In this document: positions 40,835 to 49,951 of the stretch, one piece after another
How positions within the stretch are numbered: position 1 is the stretch's first letter
Layout of the letters: each line of letters begins with the position of its first letter
DNA from: Planctomycetaceae bacterium
Lineage (GTDB): Bacteria; Planctomycetota; SZUA-567
Assembly (NCBI GenBank): GCA_021205245.1
Contig: JAJPXZ010000173.1
Coordinates: 1 to 64,000 of the forward strand
DNA: 64,000 bases
Reading direction: 5' to 3'
Position numbers and translations under genes: made by a program
Notes under the pieces: model-generated
The model's input: only the letters and a program-made list of their open reading frames with translations
The model's database searches: none
Told to the model about the DNA's origin: nothing

Positions 40835-42097
40835 ATGAAGAAAGTCGTGGCCGCTCTACTTGTCGCCCTCGGCCTTATGGCCGCGCCGGCTCTCGCCGGA
40901 ACCACCCTCAGGGTCGTCGGCGTCAACCATCCCTATGTCGAAGCCATCAGGGATATGATTCCCGAATTCGAGAAAGAAACCGGCATCAAGGTCGAGCTGG
41001 AGATGTACGGCGAAGACCAGCTCGGGCAAAAACTCACCACCGAGTTCGCCGCCGGCGGCTCGTCCGTCGACGTCTTCTCCACCCGCCCGCCGCAGGACGC
41101 GCGCGTTATGCACCGGAACGGCTGGTACGCCGACCTCGCCCCATACATCAAGGCCACGGCCGGCTACGACTGGGACGATTTTTCCCAGTCCGCCCACGAT
41201 GCGGTGACCTTCGACGGTTTCGTCGTCGCCATCCCCACCGTCAACGAATGCCATGTCATGTACTACCGGAAGGACTTGCTGGAAGCCAAGGGCCTCAAGG
41301 TCCCCACAACCATGGATGAACTGTACGACGTCGTCGGCAAAGTCACCGACCGCGCCAACGACATCACCGGCGTCGCCCTCCGTGGCCAACGCAGCCCCCT
41401 CGTCACCCAGTTTTCCAGCTTCCTGTTTTCCTACGGCGGCGACTTCTTCGACAAAGACATGAACGCCACCATCAATACCCCCGAAGCCCTCGCCGCCATG
41501 AAAATGTACGGCGACCTCCTGCACAACTACGGGCCGGAAGGCGCCTTGAACATGTCGTGGCCGCAGGCGGCAGCTATCTTTGCCCAGGGTAAAGCCGCGT
41601 TCTGGATTGATGCGTCCAGCCTTTCGTCCAACGTGCTCGACCCGACCAAAAGCACCGTCGCCGACAAGACCGGCGTCGCCGTCTTCCCCGCCGGTCCGGC
41701 CGGCGCGAAGATGTACAACATCTCCCAGTGGGCGCTCGGTGTCTACAGCGGCTCGAAGAACAAGGACGCCGCCTGGCAGTTCGTGGAATTCATGACGAAC
41801 AAGAAGGGCATCACCTATATGCAGGGTTCCGGCCTCAACCAGTGCCCGCGCCAATCGGTGTGGGAGACACCTGAAGGCACGGCCAAGTTCCACCCCGAAT
41901 GGGTCAAGGCCGTGGCCGCTTCGACCACTGGCGTCCCCTACGACAGGCCGCTTCTCGCCGCCGTCAGCCAGGCCCGCGACATTATCGGTGAAGCCGTTAC
42001 CGCCGCTATCGAAGGCCGTGACGAATCCGTCGTCAGACAGCGCGCCGACCAGGCCAATGTCCGCTTCCAGGCCCTGTTGGATCGCGAAAAACAGTAA
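40835..42097 (+). CDS. Extracellular solute-binding protein family 1 (sugar ABC transporter), no adjacent permease
   Basis: Signal peptide; KVELEMYGEDQLGQKLTTEFAAGGSSVDVF; AWQFVEFMTNKKG. Confidence 0.88.
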   Translation: MKKVVAALLVALGLMAAPALAGTTLRVVGVNHPYVEAIRDMIPEFEKETGIKVELEMYGEDQLGQKLTTEFAAGGSSVDVFSTRPPQDARVMHRNGWYADLAPYIKATAGYDWDDFSQSAHDAVTFDGFVVAIPTVNECHVMYYRKDLLEAKGLKVPTTMDELYDVVGKVTDRANDITGVALRGQRSPLVTQFSSFLFSYGGDFFDKDMNATINTPEALAAMKMYGDLLHNYGPEGALNMSWPQAAAIFAQGKAAFWIDASSLSSNVLDPTKSTVADKTGVAVFPAGPAGAKMYNISQWALGVYSGSKNKDAAWQFVEFMTNKKGITYMQGSGLNQCPRQSVWETPEGTAKFHPEWVKAVAASTTGVPYDRPLLAAVSQARDIIGEAVTAAIEGRDESVVRQRADQANVRFQALLDREKQ

Positions 42098-42128
42098 GAC
42101 GTGGTTTTTCCACAATCCATTCTTTTTT

Positions 42129-42160
42129 GCGGCCGGCCTTTGTGGCCGGCCGCTTTTTTT
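42129..42160 (+). terminator. Rho-independent terminator
   Basis: GCGGCCGGCC-tttgt-GGCCGGCCGC followed by TTTTTTT. Confidence 0.9.
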
Positions 42161-42221
42161 GGGGTGAATTGCTATCCACCATGCGAACTGATTGAGTTCG
42201 GTGCCTTTACTGTCTATCCCC

Positions 42222-42396
42222 GTGGACCCCGGCCGAACCGCCCGCTTATTTCATTGGTAGAGGTCCGCACGCCGGGGTGACGGTGGGGGAAGGTGCGGGG
42301 TTTTTGGTAAATCCGAAGCTGCGATAGGTTGGCTTGTATGTACCACCGTTCCTTTTTTGATGACTCCGCTGGGCCCCCGCGTTCGCGGGGGTGACG
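42222..42396. repeat. Composite dispersed repeat A-B (copy 3)
   Basis: GTGGACCCCGGCCGAACCGCCCGCTTATTT...TATGTACCACCGTTCCTT then CCGCTGGGCCCCCGCGTTCGCGGGGGTGACG. Confidence 0.85.
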
Positions 42397-42466
42397 GGGT
42401 TATAGGAGCGAGTGGGGGATGGTGCGGTGAACACGGTTGAGTTTGGTGCTTTCATTGTCTATCCCC

Positions 42467-42570
42467 GTAGACCCCGGCCGAACCGCCCGCTTGCGCGCTG
42501 ATGGAGGTCCACACGCCGGGGTGACGGTGGGGGAGAGTGAAAGGTTTGGGGTACGGCGGATATAACAATG
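42467..42570. repeat. Dispersed repeat A (copy 4)
   Basis: GTAGACCCCGGCCGAACCGCCCGCTT...CGCCGGGGTGACGGTGGGGGAGAG...GTTTGGGGTACGGCGGAT, matching copy 1. Confidence 0.8.
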
Positions 42571-42670
42571 GGGTTGATTCGTGGCGGTCGTTGACGATAA
42601 TGACCAGGAGTCGGAAATACCAAAAACGACCACTTTACCAAGGAAAAATAACGCTTTGGCCCATACACCC

Positions 42671-44326
42671 ATGCGCACACGCCCCTCTCGCCAGGACCGG
42701 CACGCCATACTACTACTCGTTGCGATTCGCTGCCACGGTGTCGCTGCTCTCGTGGCGCTGCTCCTTATGCTGCTCGCGGGAAAACACACCATCGCCGCCG
42801 AAACGTTCTCGTTCGCCGATGTGGAAGAACGGGCGCGACAGGCCGCTGCCACAGCCTATACGCAGCCTTCGGCAGGCGCGCCGGATTTTCTCCAGGCAAT
42901 GACCTTGGAACAATGGCAAACTATCCGCTACCGGCCGCGCGAAGGCGATCTGTGGCAGGGAGCTTCGCCCCTGCTGCCGCGAATCTTTTTGCCCGGATAT
43001 CTGTTCGGCCAGACAGCCGCGCTTAATGTGGTCGACGGTGGCGAGGTGCGGCCGCTGCGCTTCGACCCGGAGCTTATCCACACCCAAGACCCCGACCTCG
43101 CCGCCAAACTTGCCCGAACCGATCTTGGCTTCGCCGGGTTTTACCTCGATTACCCCGGCGGCAATGGCGAAACGGTGGCGGAAGCCGATTTCCCAGGCAT
43201 AATCGCCGCGTCGTATTTGCACTTTCGTGGCAGGAATTCGCGCTTTGGGCCGTACTCACGGCCGATCATCCTTGATCTCGCCGCCCAGACCGGCGAACAA
43301 CCCGCCTTTTTCCGCGAGTTCTGGCTGTGCGAGCCCCAGCCTGAAGGCGAAGCCCTCACCATCTACGCGCTCCTCGACGCACCCGCCCTGACCGGAGCCT
43401 ACGAGATAATCGTCACGCCCGGCACGACCTCGGTCCTGGATATCCGGGCGGTTCTTTTCCAGCGCCGCGGCGTTGCCGCGCCGGTCAAAATCGGCCTCGC
43501 GCCGGTGGTCGGCATGTACCTGTTTTCAGAAAAGGACGCCGGCGACCCGGCCGACTTCCGGCCCGAAGTGCATAACTGTGACGGCATGCTCATCCATCAG
43601 GCCGATGACGCCTGGTTGTGGACGCCGTTGCAAAACCCCCAGCGCCTGGCTATCGCCGGGTTCGATCTCAATAATCCGCTCGGCTTCGGATTGATACAGC
43701 GGGATGTCAATTTCGACCATTACCAGGATCTGCACCGCCGTTACGAGCGCTCATCATCTGTGTGGGTCGAACCGAAGGCGGGGTGGGGTCAGGGACGGCT
43801 GGAGCTGGTCGAAATTCCCAGCGCAAAAGAGTTCCACCCGAACATTATGGCCTACTGGGTGCCGGAGGCGGGTGCCGCGGAAACGGCTGACAATAGCACA
43901 AATGGACTTGGCCCATTGCTGGACATATCCTACCGGCTCTATTATATGCCGCCCGGCGGCAGGCTGCATGAATTGGGCGCGGTCAAGGATACCCGCACCG
44001 CTCGTTCCAGCGAAGACAACAGCGTCACCGTGGTTGTGGATTTCGAAGGCGAGGCCCTGAACGCCTTGCCCACCGATACCGGGCTGACCAGCGTTGTTGA
44101 AGCGCCGCCGGAAGCGCCGCTCCTGGAAAAGAACCTGATGAAAAACGAGGCAACCGGCGGCTGGCGGTTGACCATGAAGTTTTCGCTGCCCCAGAGCGGT
44201 GTATTGCAAAACCTCCTGGCGGCCCGCGAAGGCCCGCCGCAATTGGCTTTTTCCGCTTTTTTGAAAAAAGGCGAAAACCTCTCCGAAGTCTTGACCGAGA
44301 CCTGGCGCTACAACTATATCCCATAA
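42671..44326 (+). CDS. opgG: Glucan biosynthesis protein G
   Basis: YRPREGDLWQG, YLFGQTAALNVVDGG, FAGFYLDYP, NNPLGFGLIQRDVNFDHYQDLHRRYERSSSVWVEPKAGWGQGRLELVEIPS. Confidence 0.93.
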   Translation: MRTRPSRQDRHAILLLVAIRCHGVAALVALLLMLLAGKHTIAAETFSFADVEERARQAAATAYTQPSAGAPDFLQAMTLEQWQTIRYRPREGDLWQGASPLLPRIFLPGYLFGQTAALNVVDGGEVRPLRFDPELIHTQDPDLAAKLARTDLGFAGFYLDYPGGNGETVAEADFPGIIAASYLHFRGRNSRFGPYSRPIILDLAAQTGEQPAFFREFWLCEPQPEGEALTIYALLDAPALTGAYEIIVTPGTTSVLDIRAVLFQRRGVAAPVKIGLAPVVGMYLFSEKDAGDPADFRPEVHNCDGMLIHQADDAWLWTPLQNPQRLAIAGFDLNNPLGFGLIQRDVNFDHYQDLHRRYERSSSVWVEPKAGWGQGRLELVEIPSAKEFHPNIMAYWVPEAGAAETADNSTNGLGPLLDISYRLYYMPPGGRLHELGAVKDTRTARSSEDNSVTVVVDFEGEALNALPTDTGLTSVVEAPPEAPLLEKNLMKNEATGGWRLTMKFSLPQSGVLQNLLAAREGPPQLAFSAFLKKGENLSEVLTETWRYNYIP

Positions 44327-44336
44327 AGGGACCGTC

Positions 44337-44696
44337 ATGCAGACCGAACTCGACACCCCAGTCGCAACCGGCAGGAAAAGTTTTGCCGCCCGCGACCGCA
44401 TCCTCCTTTATCTCACCGGCCTGGATCTGGGCGATCTCCTCAGCCTTGAACTGGCTGGCGAATGCCTACGCCGCGCCGGACCGGATGCCGACGCCGCTAC
44501 CGCCATGGCGATTCTCCACGACATGCTGCGCGAACGAGGCGTCGGCGGACACGGCCATACGCCTTCGTCCCGGCTCCATAGTTATCCCGGCATGAATCGA
44601 AAAGCCATGGTGTCGAAAAAGATGGCTGGCTTCAGCCTGGTCGGATCGGCCAGGAAACTGGCGGCACGGGTCATGGGCAGGAAGCGGGGGGCGTAA
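44337..44696 (+). CDS. Hypothetical protein between opgG and opgH
   Basis: 119-aa ORF tightly packed in the operon; no recognised domain. Confidence 0.6.
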   Translation: MQTELDTPVATGRKSFAARDRILLYLTGLDLGDLLSLELAGECLRRAGPDADAATAMAILHDMLRERGVGGHGHTPSSRLHSYPGMNRKAMVSKKMAGFSLVGSARKLAARVMGRKRGA

Positions 44697-44698
44697 CC

Positions 44699-46762
44699 GT
44701 GGCTGATTCACCGGAAAAAGCTGGCCGATACCGTCGCCTCGCGTTATTAACTCTTACTATCGTTCCTTCGCTGGTGGCTGCGGCGACCATGTATCATATC
44801 CTGCCGGCTCGCGACGGACATCTCTTGAATGTACTGATCGCCCTCCTCTTCGCAACGCTGTTCGCGTGGGTATCGATGGGGTTTTGGAGCGCGCTTGCCG
44901 GCCTGCTCGTCATGCTGTTTCGTTATGACCGTTTTGTCGTCACCGCATCGCTGCCGAAAAGCCAGCCCCTCAAGCCCGAAGCGCGCGCCGCCATTCTCTT
45001 CCCTCTCTACAACGAAGACATCACCCGTGTCATCGAAGGGGTGCGCGTGGTGTGGCGGTCGCTCGCGGCTGCGGGTGCGCGGGACAACTTCGACATCTTT
45101 ATCCTTTCCGATTCCACCAGCCCGGATGCGTGGGTGAACGAGGAAGAAGCCTGGAACGCATTGTGCCGAGAAGAAGACGGCTTTGAGCATATCTTCTACC
45201 GCCACCGCAAGATCAATCGGAAAGGCAAAAGCGGCAATGTCGCCGATTTCTGCCGCCGCTGGGGCGCGAATTACCCCTACATGATCGTCTTCGACGCCGA
45301 CAGCCTTATGGCGGGCGAGACCCTCGTGCGTATGGTTCAGGCGATGGAAGCGCGGCCTGACATCGGCATTCTCCAGACAACGCCGAAGTCCATCAACAGC
45401 CGTTCGCTGATTGCCCGCATTCAGCAGTTCTCGAACCATCTCTATGGCCCGGTGTTTGCCGCCGGACTGCATTACTGGCAACTGGCGGATGCGCAATATT
45501 GGGGCCATAACGCCATTATCCGCACCGCACCGTTTATCCAGCACTGCCACCTCCCCGTCCTCGACGGGCCGAAACCGCTCGGCGGGCCGATCCTCAGTCA
45601 TGATTTTGTCGAAGCCGCGCTCATGCGGCGGGCCGGGTATGGCGTCTGGCTTGCCTATGAACTTGAAGGTTCCTATGAGGAAAACCCGCCGTCACTCATC
45701 GACGAGCTGGTGCGGGACAGGCGCTGGTGCCAGGGGAATCTGCAGCACAGCAAGCTTGTCCTGGCGAAGGGCTTCTTCCCCACGCATCGGGCGCTGTTCA
45801 TCAACGGCATCATGTCCTATTTTTCCGCCCTGCTCTGGTTCTTTTTCCTGATCGTCAGCACGGTGCAGGCGGTTGCCGTTCTCTTTCGGCTGCCGGTGTA
45901 TTTTCCCGAAGGGCCGACGCTGCTGCCGAGTTGGCCGCAGTATTTTTCCGGATGGATGTTGGCTCTGTTCACCGGGACCGCCGTCCTTCTCTTCTTGCCC
46001 AAACTGCTGACGCTATTGCTGGTGCTGGTAAAAGGCGGAAGCCGCGCCTTTGGCGGCGGGCCGGCCATGCTAGCGAGTGCGGTGTTTGAACTGTTGCTCT
46101 CCGCGCTGCTGGCGCCGGTGCGGATGCTGTATCATAGCCTTTTCGTCATCACCACTCTGCTTGGCTTTACCGTGCGCTGGAATACGCAAAACCGCGACGC
46201 GAGCGGCACCACCTGGCTGGAGGCGATTCGCTTTCACTGGTGGGGCGTGTTTATCGGCATGGTGTGGGGCGGGCTGATCATGATTGTCAATCCGCCGTTC
46301 TTTGTCTGGCTGTCGCCCATCGTGGCGGGCTTGGCGATTTCAATTCCACTGTCTGTGTGGACGAGCCGCTCCAGCCTGGGCCTGACCGCGATGCGGTGGG
46401 GGCTTTTTCTGACGCCGGCGGAGACATGCCCACCTGCCGAGGTCGCAGCGCTTAACAAGCTGATGCGGCGATCCACCTACCACTCGCCGTTCCGGATCGC
46501 GCCGGACAACGGTTTTATCAGGGCGGTGGTTATCCCGAAGACCTTTGCCCTACACCTGGCGCTTTCGGCCCACAAGCGAAAAAGCAACCCGGCAAAGGAA
46601 GCCGAATTGGCTGCGTTGGTGGAGAAAGCGGTGGCGGAAGGACCGGGCGGGCTTTCGGCCAAGGAAAAAAATACCCTGCTGCGCGAGCCGAAGGCGCTTG
46701 CCGATTTGCATACGCGGGTCTGGGCGCTGGCCGATGCCGAGCAGTGGGGAATCGTCTGCTGA
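44699..46762 (+). CDS. opgH: Glucans biosynthesis glucosyltransferase MdoH
   Basis: ILFPLYNEDITRVIEGV, IFILSDSTSPDAWVNEEEAW, FDADSLMAGETLVRMVQAME, RRWCQGNLQHSKL. Confidence 0.95.
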   Translation: MADSPEKAGRYRRLALLTLTIVPSLVAAATMYHILPARDGHLLNVLIALLFATLFAWVSMGFWSALAGLLVMLFRYDRFVVTASLPKSQPLKPEARAAILFPLYNEDITRVIEGVRVVWRSLAAAGARDNFDIFILSDSTSPDAWVNEEEAWNALCREEDGFEHIFYRHRKINRKGKSGNVADFCRRWGANYPYMIVFDADSLMAGETLVRMVQAMEARPDIGILQTTPKSINSRSLIARIQQFSNHLYGPVFAAGLHYWQLADAQYWGHNAIIRTAPFIQHCHLPVLDGPKPLGGPILSHDFVEAALMRRAGYGVWLAYELEGSYEENPPSLIDELVRDRRWCQGNLQHSKLVLAKGFFPTHRALFINGIMSYFSALLWFFFLIVSTVQAVAVLFRLPVYFPEGPTLLPSWPQYFSGWMLALFTGTAVLLFLPKLLTLLLVLVKGGSRAFGGGPAMLASAVFELLLSALLAPVRMLYHSLFVITTLLGFTVRWNTQNRDASGTTWLEAIRFHWWGVFIGMVWGGLIMIVNPPFFVWLSPIVAGLAISIPLSVWTSRSSLGLTAMRWGLFLTPAETCPPAEVAALNKLMRRSTYHSPFRIAPDNGFIRAVVIPKTFALHLALSAHKRKSNPAKEAELAALVEKAVAEGPGGLSAKEKNTLLREPKALADLHTRVWALADAEQWGIVC

Positions 46763-46817
46763 AACGCCGACGGACGCGACGTGAGCCGCGCCCGTTGAAA
46801 GAGATAGGCCGGCCGAT

Positions 46818-48464
46818 TTAATACAGACGAATCGGCAGCGTATAGATTTTTCCGCCCGCATCCATGAACACGGTGAGCACTTCGTCCTCCGGCGGCATGA
46901 ATTGTGGGAACGTGAGGGTGTTCGCGCCTTCGGCCGAATCCATCGCCGTTTCAAACACCGTCTCGCCGTCGTCGTCCATGATGCGGAACTTCACATCGCG
47001 CGCTTCTTCCAAAAAGAACGGTAACCCGTAGAGACCCGTGTCGGGATGGCGTCGCATCGGGTAGGCGTCGGGGACGTTTTCGTCGCCATCACGGCGTAGG
47101 GCGACAACCGCTTCGGGGAAGCCTTCGTCATGGCGCGGCGGGTGGAACCCGGCAGCGAGCAGGCCCTGGCGGACGTCCTTGTCTCCCATCAGCAAATTCC
47201 ACAACAGGCCGGAGCGGTAATTTTCCACCATACACACCATTGGCATTTGGTCGATGGCGAGGTAATGCTTGCTGACCCAATCGTCGCGAAGGCTGACCGC
47301 GTCGTAGGGACCGTATTCGCCCCAGGCGCGGCGCTTCATGCCATTGGCGAGGTTGTTCAGCACCTGCATGGAGAAATGCGGCGTGTACGGCATCGACGAG
47401 ACGGCGGCGGTCGGCGCAACAGTGCCGTTGTCGTTGATGGGGTCGTTGGCGAAATACCCGTTCTTGGTGTGGCAGGCGGTCAGGCCCCAGAAGTTTTCCG
47501 CATACTTGTTCTGCGCCGGCGCTTCGTAGAGGCAATAGCCACGGTTGGAAAGGGTGTGTTTAACGCCACGGACGAAGTAGCCCTTCTTAACGTATTCATC
47601 GGCAAGCAGGTGTGGGTTCAGGCCGATGAACGAGTAATGTGCCAGAAAGAGCGGGCCGCCCGAAAGGGACGTGGCTTCGACCTCGTAGCCGCTGATGGTG
47701 CGGGGGAGATAGGCTGCGCCGGAGGTCCAATAGTCGTAGGCCTTGCGGCTGATTGGATGGGTCGGCGAGGCGATGGCGAGGACATAGGTGATGAGGCATT
47801 CATTATAGCCGAGTATCTTTAGGCCGTTGTGGAAGCCTTTTTTGGGATCCCAATGCCAGTAGAGGCCTTCGTCCTCGCCGTTGGTGAACCAATTCCAATC
47901 CACGTCCTCCCACAGCTCGGTGATGGCTGCGCGTAGCTTTTCTTCGACGCCGGGGCCGTTGAAATACGCGCGGGCGATGAGGAGGCCTTGCAGGAGGAAT
48001 GACGTTTCGACCAGGTCGGCGCCTTCGTCCCGGTCGCCAAACGGCAGGGCATTGCCGGTGTTGCCGTCCAGCCAATGGGGAAATGCGCCGTGTAGGCGCT
48101 GGCGGGGTGTCTTGTCGCGCAGGAAGGTGACGATCTTCACGAGACGAGAGAGCGCTTCGTCGCGCGTCACCCATTCGCGGTCCACGGCGGCGATGGTTGC
48201 GGCGATGGCGAATCCGGTGCCGCCGACCGCGATAGGACGATTGTCCCAGTCATAATTGGCTTCATACACCATACCCGAAGCGGGATCGCCGTCATCCCAA
48301 AAATAGCGGAAGGCATCGTGTTGGAGCTTGTCCAGGACGGCTTGGTCATTGAGGTGGCTCTTATCCGGAGTATAAGCGGCATGTGCAGGCCGCACCGGCA
48401 ACTGGAAGAGGAGAACCGCCATGAGGGGCAGGCACAAGGGCACGATAGGTCTATTAAAGGCCAT
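46818..48464 (-). CDS. Glucoamylase-like family protein, GH144-like (endo-beta-1,2-glucanase candidate)
   Basis: Signal peptide; LDKLQHDAFRYFWDDGDPASGMVYE..., GGTGFAIAATIAAVDREWVTRDEA, YWHWDPKKGFHNGLKILGYNECLITYVLAIASPTH. Confidence 0.8.
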   Translation of the reverse strand: MAFNRPIVPLCLPLMAVLLFQLPVRPAHAAYTPDKSHLNDQAVLDKLQHDAFRYFWDDGDPASGMVYEANYDWDNRPIAVGGTGFAIAATIAAVDREWVTRDEALSRLVKIVTFLRDKTPRQRLHGAFPHWLDGNTGNALPFGDRDEGADLVETSFLLQGLLIARAYFNGPGVEEKLRAAITELWEDVDWNWFTNGEDEGLYWHWDPKKGFHNGLKILGYNECLITYVLAIASPTHPISRKAYDYWTSGAAYLPRTISGYEVEATSLSGGPLFLAHYSFIGLNPHLLADEYVKKGYFVRGVKHTLSNRGYCLYEAPAQNKYAENFWGLTACHTKNGYFANDPINDNGTVAPTAAVSSMPYTPHFSMQVLNNLANGMKRRAWGEYGPYDAVSLRDDWVSKHYLAIDQMPMVCMVENYRSGLLWNLLMGDKDVRQGLLAAGFHPPRHDEGFPEAVVALRRDGDENVPDAYPMRRHPDTGLYGLPFFLEEARDVKFRIMDDDGETVFETAMDSAEGANTLTFPQFMPPEDEVLTVFMDAGGKIYTLPIRLY

Positions 48465-48755
48465 AGGATGAGCGAGTCCAATTGCGGTCAGAGAGTAAAG
48501 GTAATGTCGTGAAATTACCCTTACATATGTCGGTGTTATGGGCGGATCCTGCTTGAACTAGTACTAAATATCACCTACATCCATAATCATCTGTGGAAGC
48601 GGATATAAAAGGTTGAAATTGGTTTTTACCAGTGGAGATTTTTCCCCTTGATATTCGCTCCCTTAATGGTACTATAACCCTAAGAAATTTCTGCTAAATA
48701 TTTGGCTAGGCAAATAGATTCCAATGCAACCACAATGCTGGTATTATTTTATGGT

Positions 48756-48824
48756 GGGTTTAACTTGGCCGTCCTTCCGGTAGACCGGAACGAGACAGTA
48801 TCCTCGGTTTGTCAAGTTAAACCC
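48756..48824 (+). ncRNA. Candidate structured RNA with three-way junction (P1 12 bp; P2 UUCCGG-UAGA-CCGGAA; P3 CGAG-N8-CUCG)
   Basis: GGGTTTAACTTG (48756-48767) pairs perfectly with CAAGTTAAACCC (48813-48824), enclosing two hairpins; terminator follows at once. Confidence 0.55.
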
Positions 48825-48827
48825 TTC

Positions 48828-48858
48828 AAAACTTCCGCCCCGAGGCGGAAGTTTTTTT
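48828..48858 (+). terminator. Rho-independent terminator after candidate RNA
   Basis: AAAACTTCCGCC-CCGA-GGCGGAAGTTTTTTT. Confidence 0.88.
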
Positions 48859-48909
48859 GTTGCCGTACGACATTGTAAAATGGCCGCTCTTAGAAGAAGG
48901 ATCGTCACC

Positions 48910-49926
48910 ATGATATGCATCCCAATCAGCGCCGCTACCAACCGGGAGATGCTCGCCCTCATCCGCCAGGCTGCCCTCGAACCGGCCGATTGCTATGAAC
49001 TTCGCCTAGACAACCTCGAGGAGCCGGCGCTGGTGGAGGAACTCGTCGCCGCCTGCGACAGGCCCATAATGGCCACGTGTCGCTCGACCGAAGAGGGTGG
49101 CGGCTACCGGGGCGGCTTCGCGAATCGACGCGATATCCTTCGCCGGGCAATTCTCGCCGGTGTGGAATATATCGACTGCGAAGCAAGCGACATGACCAGC
49201 CTGCGCGGTATCGGTAAGTCCAAACTTGTCATCAGTATGCACGATTTCAGCGGCACGCCGGCCGACCTCGAGTACCGTGTCTCCGCCCTTTCCGCGACCC
49301 AGGCGGATTGGGTCAAGTTCGCCGTCACCGCCCACAGCCAGGCCGACAACCTCAAGGTCTTCGATGTCGCTTCCCACTGCCATAAGCCGGTCATCAGTAT
49401 CGCTATGGGCGAAATGGGCCTGATTAGCCGCGTCCTGGGAAGGCGCTACGGCTCGCGGATAACCTTCGCCAGCTTGGATGCCGGCCGCGAATCCGCGCCC
49501 GGGCAAATCACCGCGCGCGAACTGGCGCGTCTGTACCGGTACGACCGCATCGACGACAACACGCAGCTCTTCGGTGTGCTTGCCGCACCCGGCTCCGGAC
49601 GGCACGACGTCATGGCGATGAACCTGGCCTTCATCAATGTGGGGCAAAACGCCGTGTGCATCCCCTTTGCCGCTCCCGACGGCGCGGAGTTTTTGCAAAC
49701 CATGCCGGCCGCCCTCGGGCTTCAGGGTCTGCGTGTCGCCGAAGTGCACCAAAAAGTCGCCTTGGAATGGGCTGACGAAGCCACCGCCCGAGCCAGAAGC
49801 GTCGGCGCCGCCAGCGTCCTCCTTCGCCGAGACGGGAGGTGGATTGCGGATTACGACCAAACCGCCTCGGGGGAGGGCCGCTGCCCTTTTTTGCATTTCA
49901 ACATCGGGATGGCGACATCGGCGTAA
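48910..49926 (+). CDS. aroD: Type I 3-dehydroquinate dehydratase fused to a degenerate shikimate-dehydrogenase substrate-binding domain
   Basis: CYELRLDNLEE, VISMHDFSGTP (His), VKFAVTAHSQAD (Lys), APGQI; C-terminal segment resembles AroE N-domain (LFGVLAAPGSGRHDVMAMNLAFINVGQNAVCIPF...AASVLLRRDGRWIADYD). Confidence 0.82.
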   Translation: MICIPISAATNREMLALIRQAALEPADCYELRLDNLEEPALVEELVAACDRPIMATCRSTEEGGGYRGGFANRRDILRRAILAGVEYIDCEASDMTSLRGIGKSKLVISMHDFSGTPADLEYRVSALSATQADWVKFAVTAHSQADNLKVFDVASHCHKPVISIAMGEMGLISRVLGRRYGSRITFASLDAGRESAPGQITARELARLYRYDRIDDNTQLFGVLAAPGSGRHDVMAMNLAFINVGQNAVCIPFAAPDGAEFLQTMPAALGLQGLRVAEVHQKVALEWADEATARARSVGAASVLLRRDGRWIADYDQTASGEGRCPFLHFNIGMATSA

Positions 49927-49951
49927 GCGGCCGTTGACGTACCGGGCACAG

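Noticed and set aside
42246-42852. Minus-strand ORFs with NPVTPANAGAQRSH and TVTPACGPP peptides
   Set aside because: Translation of dispersed palindromic repeats rather than genes
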